From Minicystis rosea (GTDB lineage: Bacteria; Myxococcota_A; Polyangia; Polyangiales; Polyangiaceae): 64,000 nucleotides of DNA. The stretch lies in the NCBI GenBank assembly GCA_001931535.1, contig CP016211.1, forward strand, positions 7,301,703 to 7,365,702. The letters are read 5' to 3'. Positions 26,847-35,900 of this stretch are shown here, piece after piece (the stretch's first letter is position 1; every line of letters begins with the position of its first letter). The notes below the pieces were generated by a model. The model saw nothing but the letters and a program-made list of their open reading frames with translations, ran no database searches and had not been told where the DNA came from. The position numbers were made by a program, and so were the translations under genes.

Positions 26847-27812
26847 ATGATGAACGCAATGGACATGCGGCGCCCGCGGATCGCGGTGGCGTCGGCGATG
26901 CTCTCGATGGTGATCGGCTGCGGCCCGTCGCGCTGCCCGGAGGCGCAGACTGCGCCCCCCGCCTCGACGCAAGCGCCGGTGGACGGAACCCTCCCCGCGC
27001 CCAAGTCGATCCAGGTGAAGACACCGGACGGCGTCTCCATCGCGGTGCAAGAGTGGGGCAACCCCGAGGGCGCGGAGATCCTCTTCATTCATGGTCTATC
27101 GCAGAGCCATCTCTCGTGGGCGCGTCAAATCACGAGCGACCTCGCGAAGCAACACCGCATCGTCACGTACGATCTGCGCGGCCACGGCGCGTCGGGCAAG
27201 CCCACGGAGACGAAGTACTACGAAGAAGGCCGGCGCTGGGGGGACGAGCTCGAGGCCGTGATCCACGGCGCGGGCCTCAAGCGCCCCGTGCTCGTCGGCT
27301 GGTCGCTCGGAGGCGTCGTCATCACGAACTACCTGCATGCGCACGGCGATCGCGGCATCGGAGGTGTGGTGTTCGTGGACGCGGTGACGCGCCTCGATCC
27401 CACGTTGCTCGGGACACCAAGGCCGCTCGCCTCCGCCGATCTCTCGACCCGCCTCGGGGCCATGCGCGGCTTCCTGCGCGACTGCTTCGCCGTCCCGCCG
27501 CCGCCGGAGCAATTCGAGACCATGCTCGCGTACAACGCGATCGTGCCGATCGAAGTCCACGCCGCCATCGGCCATGTCTCGCTCGAAGGTGCGGACGACG
27601 CGCTGCGAGCGCTGTCCGTGCCGGCGCTGGTCATCCAGGGCGCGGAGGACCGCTTGCTCAAGCGCGCGATGGCGACGCGCACCACGTCGCTCGTCCGCGG
27701 CGCGCGCCTCTCCGTCTACGAGGGCGTGGGGCACGCGCCGTTCTACGAGGCGAGCGATCGTTTCAACGCCGAGCTCGGTCGCTTCATCGGCGAGACGAGA
27801 CGAGCGCGATGA
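26847..27812 (+). CDS. alpha/beta-hydrolase lipoprotein
   Basis: A 321-residue lipoprotein. The signal peptide ends in lipobox SMVIGC with Cys25. The hydrolase fold has oxyanion motif FIHGLSQSH, the Ser nucleophile in GWSLGG near residue 153, Asp in QGAEDRLL near 268 and His in GVGHAPF near 296. ATG follows GGAGG (26834-26838) by 8 nt. It is the likely target of the divergent LysR gene. The substrate is unknown; ester or lactone hydrolysis in the envelope is plausible. Confidence 0.9.
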   Translation: MMNAMDMRRPRIAVASAMLSMVIGCGPSRCPEAQTAPPASTQAPVDGTLPAPKSIQVKTPDGVSIAVQEWGNPEGAEILFIHGLSQSHLSWARQITSDLAKQHRIVTYDLRGHGASGKPTETKYYEEGRRWGDELEAVIHGAGLKRPVLVGWSLGGVVITNYLHAHGDRGIGGVVFVDAVTRLDPTLLGTPRPLASADLSTRLGAMRGFLRDCFAVPPPPEQFETMLAYNAIVPIEVHAAIGHVSLEGADDALRALSVPALVIQGAEDRLLKRAMATRTTSLVRGARLSVYEGVGHAPFYEASDRFNAELGRFIGETRRAR

Positions 27813-27880
27813 GCGCGATGAGCCTTCACGCGCTGGGCCGACACCGCTCGTCCCGCGCTCCCGACGGGGCCTGACCACCC

Positions 27881-27909
27881 TTGACATCGTGTCCGCTATA
27901 ACGGATGAT
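27881..27909 (+). promoter_or_regulatory. promoter with near-palindromic operator (copy 2)
   Basis: TTGACA (27881-27886), 17-bp spacer, GATGAT (27904-27909). The spacer holds TGTCCGCTATAACGGA, an imperfect version of the palindrome at 25392. It is a good candidate promoter for the RelA/SpoT-like gene, with repressor control implied. Confidence 0.55.
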
Positions 27910-27926
27910 ACCGTAGCTCGCACGCG

Positions 27927-27989
27927 ATGAGTCGCCTCTCCGTCCTCCGTTGTTGTTTCGTGCCGGTCGTCCACCGCAAAGCGGCATAG
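27927..27989 (+). CDS. possible 20-residue leader peptide with CysCys (copy 2)
   Basis: ATG to TAG, MSRLSVLRCCFVPVVHRKAA. It is placed 17 bp after the -10 as in copy 1 and keeps the CysCys pair and the Pro three positions later. No Shine-Dalgarno. Coding status is uncertain. Confidence 0.3.
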   Translation: MSRLSVLRCCFVPVVHRKAA

Positions 27990-28216
27990 CGCTTCTGCGG
28001 CTGGGCCACCGGCGTTTCCGCAACGGGATGAGCCGCGGAGATTCCGAGTCACCGGCAAACGACTCTCGCTCACCGGTCGCGTCCACGCACGAATCGACCG
28101 CCATCGACATGATGGGGATTCGTCGCCCGGGTCGATGTCGAGCTCATCCCATGACCTCGCAGGAAGAGCGCTGTTCGCTCGGGCGCGCCTGGGTGAAGAC
28201 CCGCGTGGAGACTCGC

Positions 28217-29392
28217 ATGGATGGGATGACGCACCTCGATCACCGAGCCGTGGCTCTCTCTGCGAGCACCGCGGCGATCGTCGAGGAGCTCGGCGCTCCC
28301 GAGGCGTGCGTCGCTGCGGCGCGGGCGCTCGCATCCGGCGCGGATGCGCTCTCCGTCGCGGCCCGGCGGGCGCTCGCGGTGCGCTGGCACGCAGGCGGTC
28401 GCACGCCGGCGGCCCACGCCATCGAGGCGATCTCCGCGATCGCCGGCGACGCGCGCGTGATCACGGTGGCGGCGGCGTTCGTCCTCGCGCGGCTCCGCGC
28501 GGAGGACGGCGCCGACGAGGCACCGAGCGCCCTCTCGGTGTGGGCGCCGCTCGCCGCGCGCCACGGCCTCGGGCCGCTGCAACGCGAGATCGAGGATCTC
28601 GCCTTCAAGCGCCTGGATCGCGCGGCCTACGACGCCGTGGTCCGGTTCGTCGCGGAGCGGCGAAAGGAGCGCGATCGCGCGGTCGCCGTGGCCCGCGGCG
28701 CGCTCCTCGAGACGCTCTCCGAGGCCGGCTTCGAGGCCGACGTGACGGGCCGCGCCAAGCACCTCTACTCGATCCACCAGAAGCTCCGGGCGCGCGGCGA
28801 TCGCGGGCCCGTGCTCCACGATCTCTTCGGCCTCCGCGTCATCGTCGCGGACGAAGCGGCCTGCTACGCGGCGCTCGGCGCGATCCACGCGGCGTTCGCG
28901 GCCTTGCCCGATCGCTTCAAGGACTACATCGTGAGGCCGAAGCCGAGCGGCTACCGCGCGCTCCACACCTGCGTGGACATGGCCGGCGTCCTCGATCGCA
29001 GCGTCGAGATCCAGATTCGCAGCCGCGCCATGCACGCTGCAGCCGAGCACGGCGCGGCGTCGCACGTGCGCTACAAGAACCTGGACGGGGTGAAGCCGGC
29101 CGCGGGCCTCTGGGTGTACGCCCTCACGCCGCGCGGCGAGGTGCGCCGCCTGCCGCGCGGCGCGACGCCGCTCGACTTCGCGTACGCGATCCACACCGCG
29201 ATCGGACGCCGTTACCTCGGCGCGCGGGTGATGGGACGCATGGTGCCGGTGGACACGCCGCTCGAGACGGGAGACGTGGTGGAGATCCTCTGCTCGGCGC
29301 GCGCGCGGCCGTCGAAGGGCCAGCTCGCGCGCGTGCGCACCGCGCGGGCTCGCAACCGCATCCGCGCGGCGCTCCAGCGCGGCTCCGCGTGA
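28217..29392 (+). CDS. short RelA/SpoT-like (p)ppGpp synthetase, degenerate HD region
   Basis: A 391-residue protein. The synthetase domain (about 150-290) is intact: RAKHLYSIHQKLR, DLFGLRVIV, DYIVRPKPSGYRALHT, and Glu in VEIQIRSRAMH. A TGS domain follows (about 305-370). The N-terminal hydrolase region lacks the His-Asp pair; only the late part (APLAARHGLGPLQREIEDLAF) is recognisable. C-terminal helical and ACT domains are absent. Typical long RSH proteins have over 700 residues. ATG at 28217 has GGAG 6 nt upstream. It should make but not degrade (p)ppGpp. It lies just before the mtn genes. Confidence 0.85.
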   Translation: MDGMTHLDHRAVALSASTAAIVEELGAPEACVAAARALASGADALSVAARRALAVRWHAGGRTPAAHAIEAISAIAGDARVITVAAAFVLARLRAEDGADEAPSALSVWAPLAARHGLGPLQREIEDLAFKRLDRAAYDAVVRFVAERRKERDRAVAVARGALLETLSEAGFEADVTGRAKHLYSIHQKLRARGDRGPVLHDLFGLRVIVADEAACYAALGAIHAAFAALPDRFKDYIVRPKPSGYRALHTCVDMAGVLDRSVEIQIRSRAMHAAAEHGAASHVRYKNLDGVKPAAGLWVYALTPRGEVRRLPRGATPLDFAYAIHTAIGRRYLGARVMGRMVPVDTPLETGDVVEILCSARARPSKGQLARVRTARARNRIRAALQRGSA

Positions 29393-29433
29393 CGTCGCGC
29401 GCGGCCGCGGCGACAGAGCGGTGCCCCGGTGCT

Positions 29434-30096
29434 ATGAACGATCGCCGCATGACCTCGGCTCTCACGTCGCCCGACGGACAGCGCCTCGCGGCCGAGCTCA
29501 TCGTGGTGAGCCGAGCCTTCTGGGCACGCGGATGGGCGCCCGCCACGAGCGGCAACTTCTCCGCGCGCCTCGGCGAGAACACCGTCCTCGTCACCGCCTC
29601 GGGCCTCGACAAGGGCGAGCTCACCGAGGAAGGGCTCTTGGCGATCGACCTCGACGGCGCGCTCGTCCCGCCTTCCGTGGGTCGGCCTTCCGCCGAGACG
29701 GCGCTGCACCTCGCGCTGTACCGGCGCTTTCCGGACGCCTTCGCCGTGCTGCACGTGCACGCGCCCGCGGCGACCACGCTCTCGATGGTGACGGGCGCCG
29801 GATCGGAGGTTCGCCTCGCCGGTTGGGAGATGCTCAAGGCGCTCGCGGGCGTGAGCACGCACGAGCACGTCGAGCTCGTCCCCGTGGTCGCCAACGATCA
29901 GGACACGCAGCGGCTCGCGCGCTATGCCGGCGAGCGCCTCGATCGCCTGCCCGGCGCGCACGCGTACTTGATCGCGGGCCACGGCCTCTACACGTGGGGC
30001 CGGAGCGTCGCCGAAGCGCGACGTCACGTGGAAGCGCTCGAAGCGCTGTTCGATCTCGAGCTCCGGCGAAGCATGATCCAGGGAGGGTCCCGATGA
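29434..30096 (+). CDS. mtnB: methylthioribulose-1-phosphate dehydratase
   Basis: A 220-residue class II aldolase/adducin-fold enzyme that dehydrates 5-methylthioribulose-1-phosphate in methionine salvage. ARGWAPATSGNFSARL opens the fold, and VLHVHAPAAT carries two zinc His residues; AYLIAGHGLYTWG carries another. ATG at 29434 has no Shine-Dalgarno; ATG at 29449 is a good alternative because TATGAA around 29433 could serve as a -10. The stop overlaps mtnD by ATGA. Confidence 0.9.
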   Translation: MNDRRMTSALTSPDGQRLAAELIVVSRAFWARGWAPATSGNFSARLGENTVLVTASGLDKGELTEEGLLAIDLDGALVPPSVGRPSAETALHLALYRRFPDAFAVLHVHAPAATTLSMVTGAGSEVRLAGWEMLKALAGVSTHEHVELVPVVANDQDTQRLARYAGERLDRLPGAHAYLIAGHGLYTWGRSVAEARRHVEALEALFDLELRRSMIQGGSR

Positions 30097-30650
30097 GCCT
30101 CGTGCGCGTCTATCCCAGCGACACCGATCCGAGCACGTTCCACGACGCGACCACGCTCGAAGACATCCGCGCCGCGCTGGCCCCAGCCGGCATCCGCTTC
30201 GAGCGCTGGCGCGCCGCGACGGAGCTCGCGAGCGACGCGACACAAGACGCGATCCTCGCGGCCTACGCCGAGAGCGTCGCCGCGTTGAAGCGAGCCTCCG
30301 GCTTCGCCACCACCGACGTGATCCGCGTCCACCCCGAGACACCGAACCACGCCGAGCTGCGGAAGAAGTTCCTCGCCGAGCACGCGCACAGCGAGGACGA
30401 GGCGCGCTTCTTCGTGGAAGGCGCCGGGCTCTTCACCATCCACCACGAGCGCGCCGTCTACGGCATCCTCTGCGAGGCGGGCGATCTCATCAACGTCCCC
30501 GCGGGCATCCCGCACTGGTTCGACATGGGCCCACGGCCTCGCTTCACCTCCATCCGGCTCTTCACGTCGCCGGAAGGGTGGGTCGCGCGCTTCACCGGCA
30601 GCGACATCGCCGATCGCTTCCCGCGCCTCGGCGAACGAGGCCTCGCATGA
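30093..30650 (+). CDS. mtnD: acireductone dioxygenase
   Basis: A 185-residue cupin that cleaves acireductone with O2 in methionine salvage. The metal ligands are visible: His, His and Glu in EHAHSEDEARFFVEG and the distal His in VPAGIPHWFD. It overlaps mtnB before it and mtnC after it by 4 bp each, giving strict coupling. Whether Fe (to ketomethylthiobutyrate) or Ni (off-pathway) is bound cannot be read from sequence. Confidence 0.93.
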   Translation: MSLVRVYPSDTDPSTFHDATTLEDIRAALAPAGIRFERWRAATELASDATQDAILAAYAESVAALKRASGFATTDVIRVHPETPNHAELRKKFLAEHAHSEDEARFFVEGAGLFTIHHERAVYGILCEAGDLINVPAGIPHWFDMGPRPRFTSIRLFTSPEGWVARFTGSDIADRFPRLGERGLA

Positions 30651-31354
30651 GCATCCGCGCCCTCGTCACCGACATCGAGGGGACGACCACCGACATCGCC
30701 TTCGTGCACCAGCGCCTGTTCCCTCTCGCGCGCGCCGCGATGCCGCGCTTCGTGCACGCGCACGCCAACGATCCCGCCCACGCGGCATCCTTCGCCGCCG
30801 TCCGCACCGCCGTCGCAGGCAGCGCGCGCGACGCGGCGACCGTGACGCTCGACGAGGAGCTGGCCCAGCTCCTCGCCTGGATGGACGCGGACGCGAAGGT
30901 GACGCCGCTGAAGGCCATCCAAGGCGCCATCTGGCGCGACGCCTACGCCGACGGCGAGCTCCTGAGCCACGTCTTCGCCGACGTCGCGCCCGTGCTCCGC
31001 CGCCTCGTCGAAGAAGGCGTGAAGATCTACGTGTACAGCTCCGGCTCGATCGAAGCACAGCGACAGCTCTTCCAGCACACCGAGGCCGGCGATCTGACTA
31101 CGTATCTCTCGGGGTACTTCGACACGACCACCGGGCCGAAGAAAGAGACGGCGTCGTACGCGCAGATCGCCGCGACGATCGGGCTGCCAGCGGCCGAGGT
31201 GTTGTTCGTGTCCGACGTGATTGCCGAGCTGGATGCCGCGCGCACGGCGGGGATGCAGACGTTGTGGATGGTGCGGCCGGGCTGCGCGGAGGTCGACGCT
31301 CACGACCACGCGCGGGCGGCGAGCTTCGAGGCGATCGGCGTGACGAAGGGTTGA
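30647..31354 (+). CDS. mtnC: enolase-phosphatase E1
   Basis: A 235-residue HAD-family enzyme that enolises and dephosphorylates 2,3-diketo-5-methylthiopentyl-1-phosphate. The nucleophile motif DIEGTTTDIAFV is diagnostic, with YVYSSGSIEAQ as motif II and FVSDVIAELDAA as motif IV. ATG overlaps the mtnD stop. mtnA, mtnK/mtnN and the final transaminase are not in the window. Confidence 0.94.
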   Translation: MSIRALVTDIEGTTTDIAFVHQRLFPLARAAMPRFVHAHANDPAHAASFAAVRTAVAGSARDAATVTLDEELAQLLAWMDADAKVTPLKAIQGAIWRDAYADGELLSHVFADVAPVLRRLVEEGVKIYVYSSGSIEAQRQLFQHTEAGDLTTYLSGYFDTTTGPKKETASYAQIAATIGLPAAEVLFVSDVIAELDAARTAGMQTLWMVRPGCAEVDAHDHARAASFEAIGVTKG

Positions 31355-31380
31355 AGCGACGCGGCCGCGCCGGCGCCGCG

Positions 31381-32913
31381 CTACCGCCTCGGCGGCCCCG
31401 CCGGCGGCGGCCCCGCAGGCGGCGGCGGTGCATCCACCGGGCTCGGATCGAACGTGTACGCGAGGCCGAGCCCGATCACGTTGGCGCGGGCCGAGTAGTT
31501 GCCACCGTTGATGTACGTCGGGTTCTTCGGCGGATTGGCTTCCACCGGGCTCGTCAGGGGGATGCGCGCGTCCTTCGGATCCACGTTCACCGGCATGCCG
31601 AACACGTGCGCGTAGGTGGCGTCGAGGCGCAGCTTGCCGATGTGCACGCTCCCGCCGAGCGCAGTCGTGACCTTGTTCTGATCGATCGTCAGCACCGACG
31701 TGTACGCGTTGGGGATGGCGCTCGTCTCGAAGCTCACGCCGCCGCGCGCGACGAAGGTGAAGCGCCCCTTGGGGATCGTGTACTCCGCGCCCGCGTGAAT
31801 CCCCACCGAGTCTTGGAAGTTCCGCACCAACGTCACCGGCGGGAGGTTGTACGTCTGCGGGAAGCCGGCCACGTTCTTGAGCGCGATGTTGTCGGGCGTG
31901 AGCGTGATGGCGTCGTGCATGCTCCAGCGATCGAAGTTGAACGACACCTCGACGCGCAGGTTGTCCACCATGCGCGTCTCCACGCCGGCGCGGATGCTCC
32001 AGGGCAGATCGAACGCGAGGTGCCCCGCGTCGCCTTCCTGCGTGGCCTTCTCGAACACCGGCGTCGCGGGGAGGCGCGTCTGGAGCTTCGCCGGCGCGCG
32101 CACGTACACGGGGAGCTGCACGGCTACGCCGACGCGCCACGCAGGCGTCGGCACGTACGTCACGCCGACTTGCCCGGTGGGCGCCACGATCGGGCCGGCG
32201 TCGAGCTGCGCGGCCACGTCCCAAGCGGGCTGCTCCGGAGCGCAGAGGAAGCGCTCCGGCACGCAGCCGGAGAAGGTCGCTCGCGTCTTGAAGACGCCGG
32301 TGAGCACGCCGACCTCCGCCCCCAACCGGAGCTCCTTGATCGGCGCGAACGCGACGCCCGCGCCCACGAACGCGAGCAGCGATCCGTCGAGCGAGATCAA
32401 CGAATAGCGCTGCGGCGACGGCTTGCTCTGCAACGTCTCGGGATACGACGCGAGCGCTGCGTACGGCGCCCACACGCCGAAGCCGAGCACCACCTGCTTG
32501 TGCACCCGCACCGTCGCGGCAAGCGTCGGAATGGGTAGGAACGGTGTCGAGCCGCTCACCTTCGGAAAGGTCTGGCGAACGGCGTTCCCCACCGGCTGCC
32601 CAGTGTTGGGATCGACCTGCTGCACCAGCGCTTGCCGCGTGTAATCGCTGCTGAATTGGACCCAGGATCCATCGACGAGGACCTGGCCGCCGGCGTCGAA
32701 GATGCCGGCGGGGTTGTACATGAGCGCGCCGGCGTCGTCGGCGCCCGCTACGAAGGCACCGGCGCGCCCGAGCGGGCGCACGCCGCGATCGGAGTAGTAG
32801 AGACCGCCGGCCTCCGCGCCCGACGTCGCGGAGAACGCGGCGGCGAGCACGGCGAGCGCGGCGGCGCGCGAAGAGATGGAGCGCGCGCGGCGCTGGGATT
32901 GGGACGAGCTCAC
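31381..32913 (-). CDS. FadL/OmpP1-like outer membrane transport protein
   Basis: A 510-residue beta-barrel. The signal peptide (about 1-35) is followed by GLYYSDRGVRPLGRAGAFVAGADDAGALMYNPAGI, here the typical FadL N-terminal plug region. Alternating strands continue to YTFDPSP, then a Pro-rich tail. Family members pass hydrophobic molecules across the outer membrane. Its ATG overlaps the stop of the giant lipoprotein gene by 4 bp, so both are made together and may work at one membrane site. Confidence 0.85.
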   Translation of the reverse strand: MSSSQSQRRARSISSRAAALAVLAAAFSATSGAEAGGLYYSDRGVRPLGRAGAFVAGADDAGALMYNPAGIFDAGGQVLVDGSWVQFSSDYTRQALVQQVDPNTGQPVGNAVRQTFPKVSGSTPFLPIPTLAATVRVHKQVVLGFGVWAPYAALASYPETLQSKPSPQRYSLISLDGSLLAFVGAGVAFAPIKELRLGAEVGVLTGVFKTRATFSGCVPERFLCAPEQPAWDVAAQLDAGPIVAPTGQVGVTYVPTPAWRVGVAVQLPVYVRAPAKLQTRLPATPVFEKATQEGDAGHLAFDLPWSIRAGVETRMVDNLRVEVSFNFDRWSMHDAITLTPDNIALKNVAGFPQTYNLPPVTLVRNFQDSVGIHAGAEYTIPKGRFTFVARGGVSFETSAIPNAYTSVLTIDQNKVTTALGGSVHIGKLRLDATYAHVFGMPVNVDPKDARIPLTSPVEANPPKNPTYINGGNYSARANVIGLGLAYTFDPSPVDAPPPPAGPPPAGPPRR

Positions 32914-35900
32914 GGCTTCGGGCGCCTCTGGATGATGGTGTAGAGCTGCTCCACGCCGCGGGTTTTGTCTTCCATGAAGCTTTGCATGGTCGACATCACG
33001 GCCTCGTAGTCGTCGGTGGCCATCGGCCCGCGATCGGCGGCGTCGATGCGGTTCACGTCGCCGATGACATCCATGATGATCTCGATGGGCGCGAGCTTCG
33101 TCCCATCATCCATCGGCGTCACGACGTTGGGCAGCACGCGATCGACGACGTGGTAGCGATCGTATTTGTCGTCGGTCAGCACCTTGAGCAGCTTGATGGT
33201 CACGCTGCCCATGCCGGGCCCGTTGGGATCGGCGTCGGGCGCGGCGCTGCTCGCGGCCGCCTGGAGGATGGGCGTCAGCGACGCATCGTCGGCCAGCACT
33301 TGCAGGATGTCGGAGAGCGACGCCAGCGTGCCTTGGAGCGTCTCGCCGTCGTCGGTCGCCGCCGCCAGCGCGTATTGCAGGAATGCTTCGAGCTGCCGCC
33401 GCGCCTGATCGTCCTTTCGGATCTTGTCCTGCATGTCGAAGATCGCCGCGAACAGCGGGCGGCTCATGACGCCGGCCAGCTTGTCGCCGAGATCCTTCTT
33501 CGCCCACGTGCACGCCGTGCCGCTCTCGCGATCCGGACAGTTGGCGTTGATCTGCTCGCGCAGCAGCTTGAGCGTGGCGACGAGCGTCGGCGCCACCGTC
33601 GGGTTCTTGAACTTCGCCGCCGTGCCCTCGCCTTCGACGGCGAGGAACTGATCGACGAGCTGCGAGCGCGCCCGCTTCCACTGCCCCTTGCGCGCGTCGG
33701 CGTCGGCGAGGCACTCGTTCACGTTCTTCTGGCACTCGGCCTGATCGGCGCCCGTCTTCTGGCTGCAATCACAGGCGCTGGCGAAGCGCGTGTCGATCTT
33801 GTGGAGCGCGTCGGCGAAGAGCGTGAAGACCGTGAGCTGCGGCTGGTTCGTCCCGTCGACCCACTTCGCCGCCTTGTTGCCTTGCCGATCCACCATCCCC
33901 ACCGAAGCTGCGTAGTCGGTCGAGAAGAGGATGGTGGTGAGCTTCTCCAGCACTTGCGCGCCCGTCCACACCTGGCCCGCCGAGCCGCCGCGCTGCACCG
34001 TGATCTTCGAGGCCTCGACGGCCACCTTGGCGAACTCGTGGAGCGCCGGCACGATGTCGCTCACGAAGGCCTCCGCGAGCAGCGGCTCGTAGCGGTTGAG
34101 CCCCGCCTCCGAGCAGGGGATCGACGAGCTCGCCTTGTCGCATTCAGCTCCGTGATCCGGCCCCGGCCAATGCTTGTTGAGCAGCTCGAAGAGATCGAAG
34201 AGCAGCTTCTCGCCGCTGAGGTCGGCCGTGTCGCAGCTCGACACGGCGGCGTTGCACGCGGTGTTGGCGAACGCCGTCACCACGGGCGCGAGGTAGTTCG
34301 TGAAGCCGAAGCGCTCCCAGAGGAAGATGGCGTTCGCGTCGCGCACCCGGATCGTCCCCGACTTGTCGCTGCAGGTCGGGATCTTGTTGGGGTCGTTGGA
34401 ATCGACCGGGCACCACGCCGCGGAGACCGGCTCGATCGATCCCGAGACGAACTTGTCGACCTGCTGCCCCGCGTGGATGGAGTCCACGTCGGGCATGGCC
34501 GGGTACACGGACGATTTCGAGCCGTAGAACACGAGGCGGTGGAGCGCGTACGGCTCGGGGTGGAGCGTCAGCCCCTTGATGTCGCTGGACTGCTCGAGCA
34601 TCGCGTTCTGATCGACGCCCACGCCGCCGAGGAAGTTGAGCAGGCCGTTGAGATCGCTGGCCTTGATCTTCAGGTACGAGCGCTTCGGGTGATTGGGCGC
34701 GAGCAGCGAGTCGAGATAGAAGAGCCCGAGGTTGTCGAACTGGAACAGCTCGCAGGGCCCGTAACCCGCGCCGAGGATCGGCCAGGTGACCGAGAGCCCG
34801 CCCAGCTTGGCCGCGACCTTGGCCCCGTCCTTGTTGCAGGCCGGGCCGCCGTTGGCGTCGTGGATCAGCATCAGCGAGCGCTGCAGGCACGACATGTTGT
34901 CGCCCGTCTGCGGCTGCGAGCGATCGATGGGCGTCTTCGGATCGTCGTGCGCGTTGCCGCCGACGGTGACGTTGACGGCCGGGCCGTTGATGCCGCCGGC
35001 CGAGCCGTCGGTGTGCGTGCCGTATTTGTCGTAGGTGAGCCCGTCGCGGAAGCTCACGAAGCGCGAGAGCGCATCGCCCATGTGCTGGGCGTTGCCGTAG
35101 GGCGTGACGACCGTGTTCCCCGCGAGCGCCTCGAGCAACCCCTGCAGGAGCGCGGGCTTCTTGAGGATGTCATCGACGATCTTCGCCATCTCGTCCCAGA
35201 TGGGCACTTCGTAGGCGAGCTCCGCCTTCTTCTCCTTGCCCTGGGCCGCGAGCGCGTCGTGCTGCAGCGAGATCTCGCGGATGCGGAGGGCCGCGCCCAT
35301 GAGGCGCGCCACCACCTGCTCGTGGTTCTCGAAGAGATCGAGGAGCGAGAGGAGCAACGCGTCCGAGTCCTTGTCGGCGAGCACTTGCCCGAGCGCGTGG
35401 ACCAGATCGGGGAGCGGTGAAGTCTCCGGCTTGAAGCGGCGATAATTGACCGTCTTGCCGGCCGCGCCCTCCTGCGCGTAATCGTACGTCGCGTCCTCGC
35501 GATCGCCGAAGAGCGTGTACGCGCCGGCGAGCGCGTACATCGCGCTCTCGTGCTCCTGTTGCCAGGCGTTGGGCTCACCGGCCGCGAGGCTCGTCGGATC
35601 GAGCAGCGGAATCAGGTGCTTCGTCAAACCACCCACGAGCGTGCGCGAGGTGTCGAGATAGGCGTAGCTCGTGGCGGCGCCGGCCGTGCGGCCGAACGTG
35701 TCCACCGTGCCCTGCGTCTCGCCGGGGATGGCGAAGGGCGGATCGACCGAGATCGGCTTTCCCTGACCATCGATGAAGCGCCCGAAGGCGTCCACGTCGG
35801 CGAAGCCGTCGTTGCCGAGATCGCTGAACGGCGCCGGCACCGTCCCCGCCACGCCGGGCGTGTTGCCCGAGGGCACCACGAAGCCGCGCCCGTCGCGCTG

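Larger units (their letters stand above)
27813..28216. other. 404-bp region with promoter-leader copy 2
   Basis: This region before the RelA/SpoT-like gene holds the second TTGACA/dyad promoter and 20-codon ORF. A long in-frame extension of the downstream gene begins at 27950, but its sequence shows no homology, so I treat it as untranslated leader. Confidence 0.5.
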
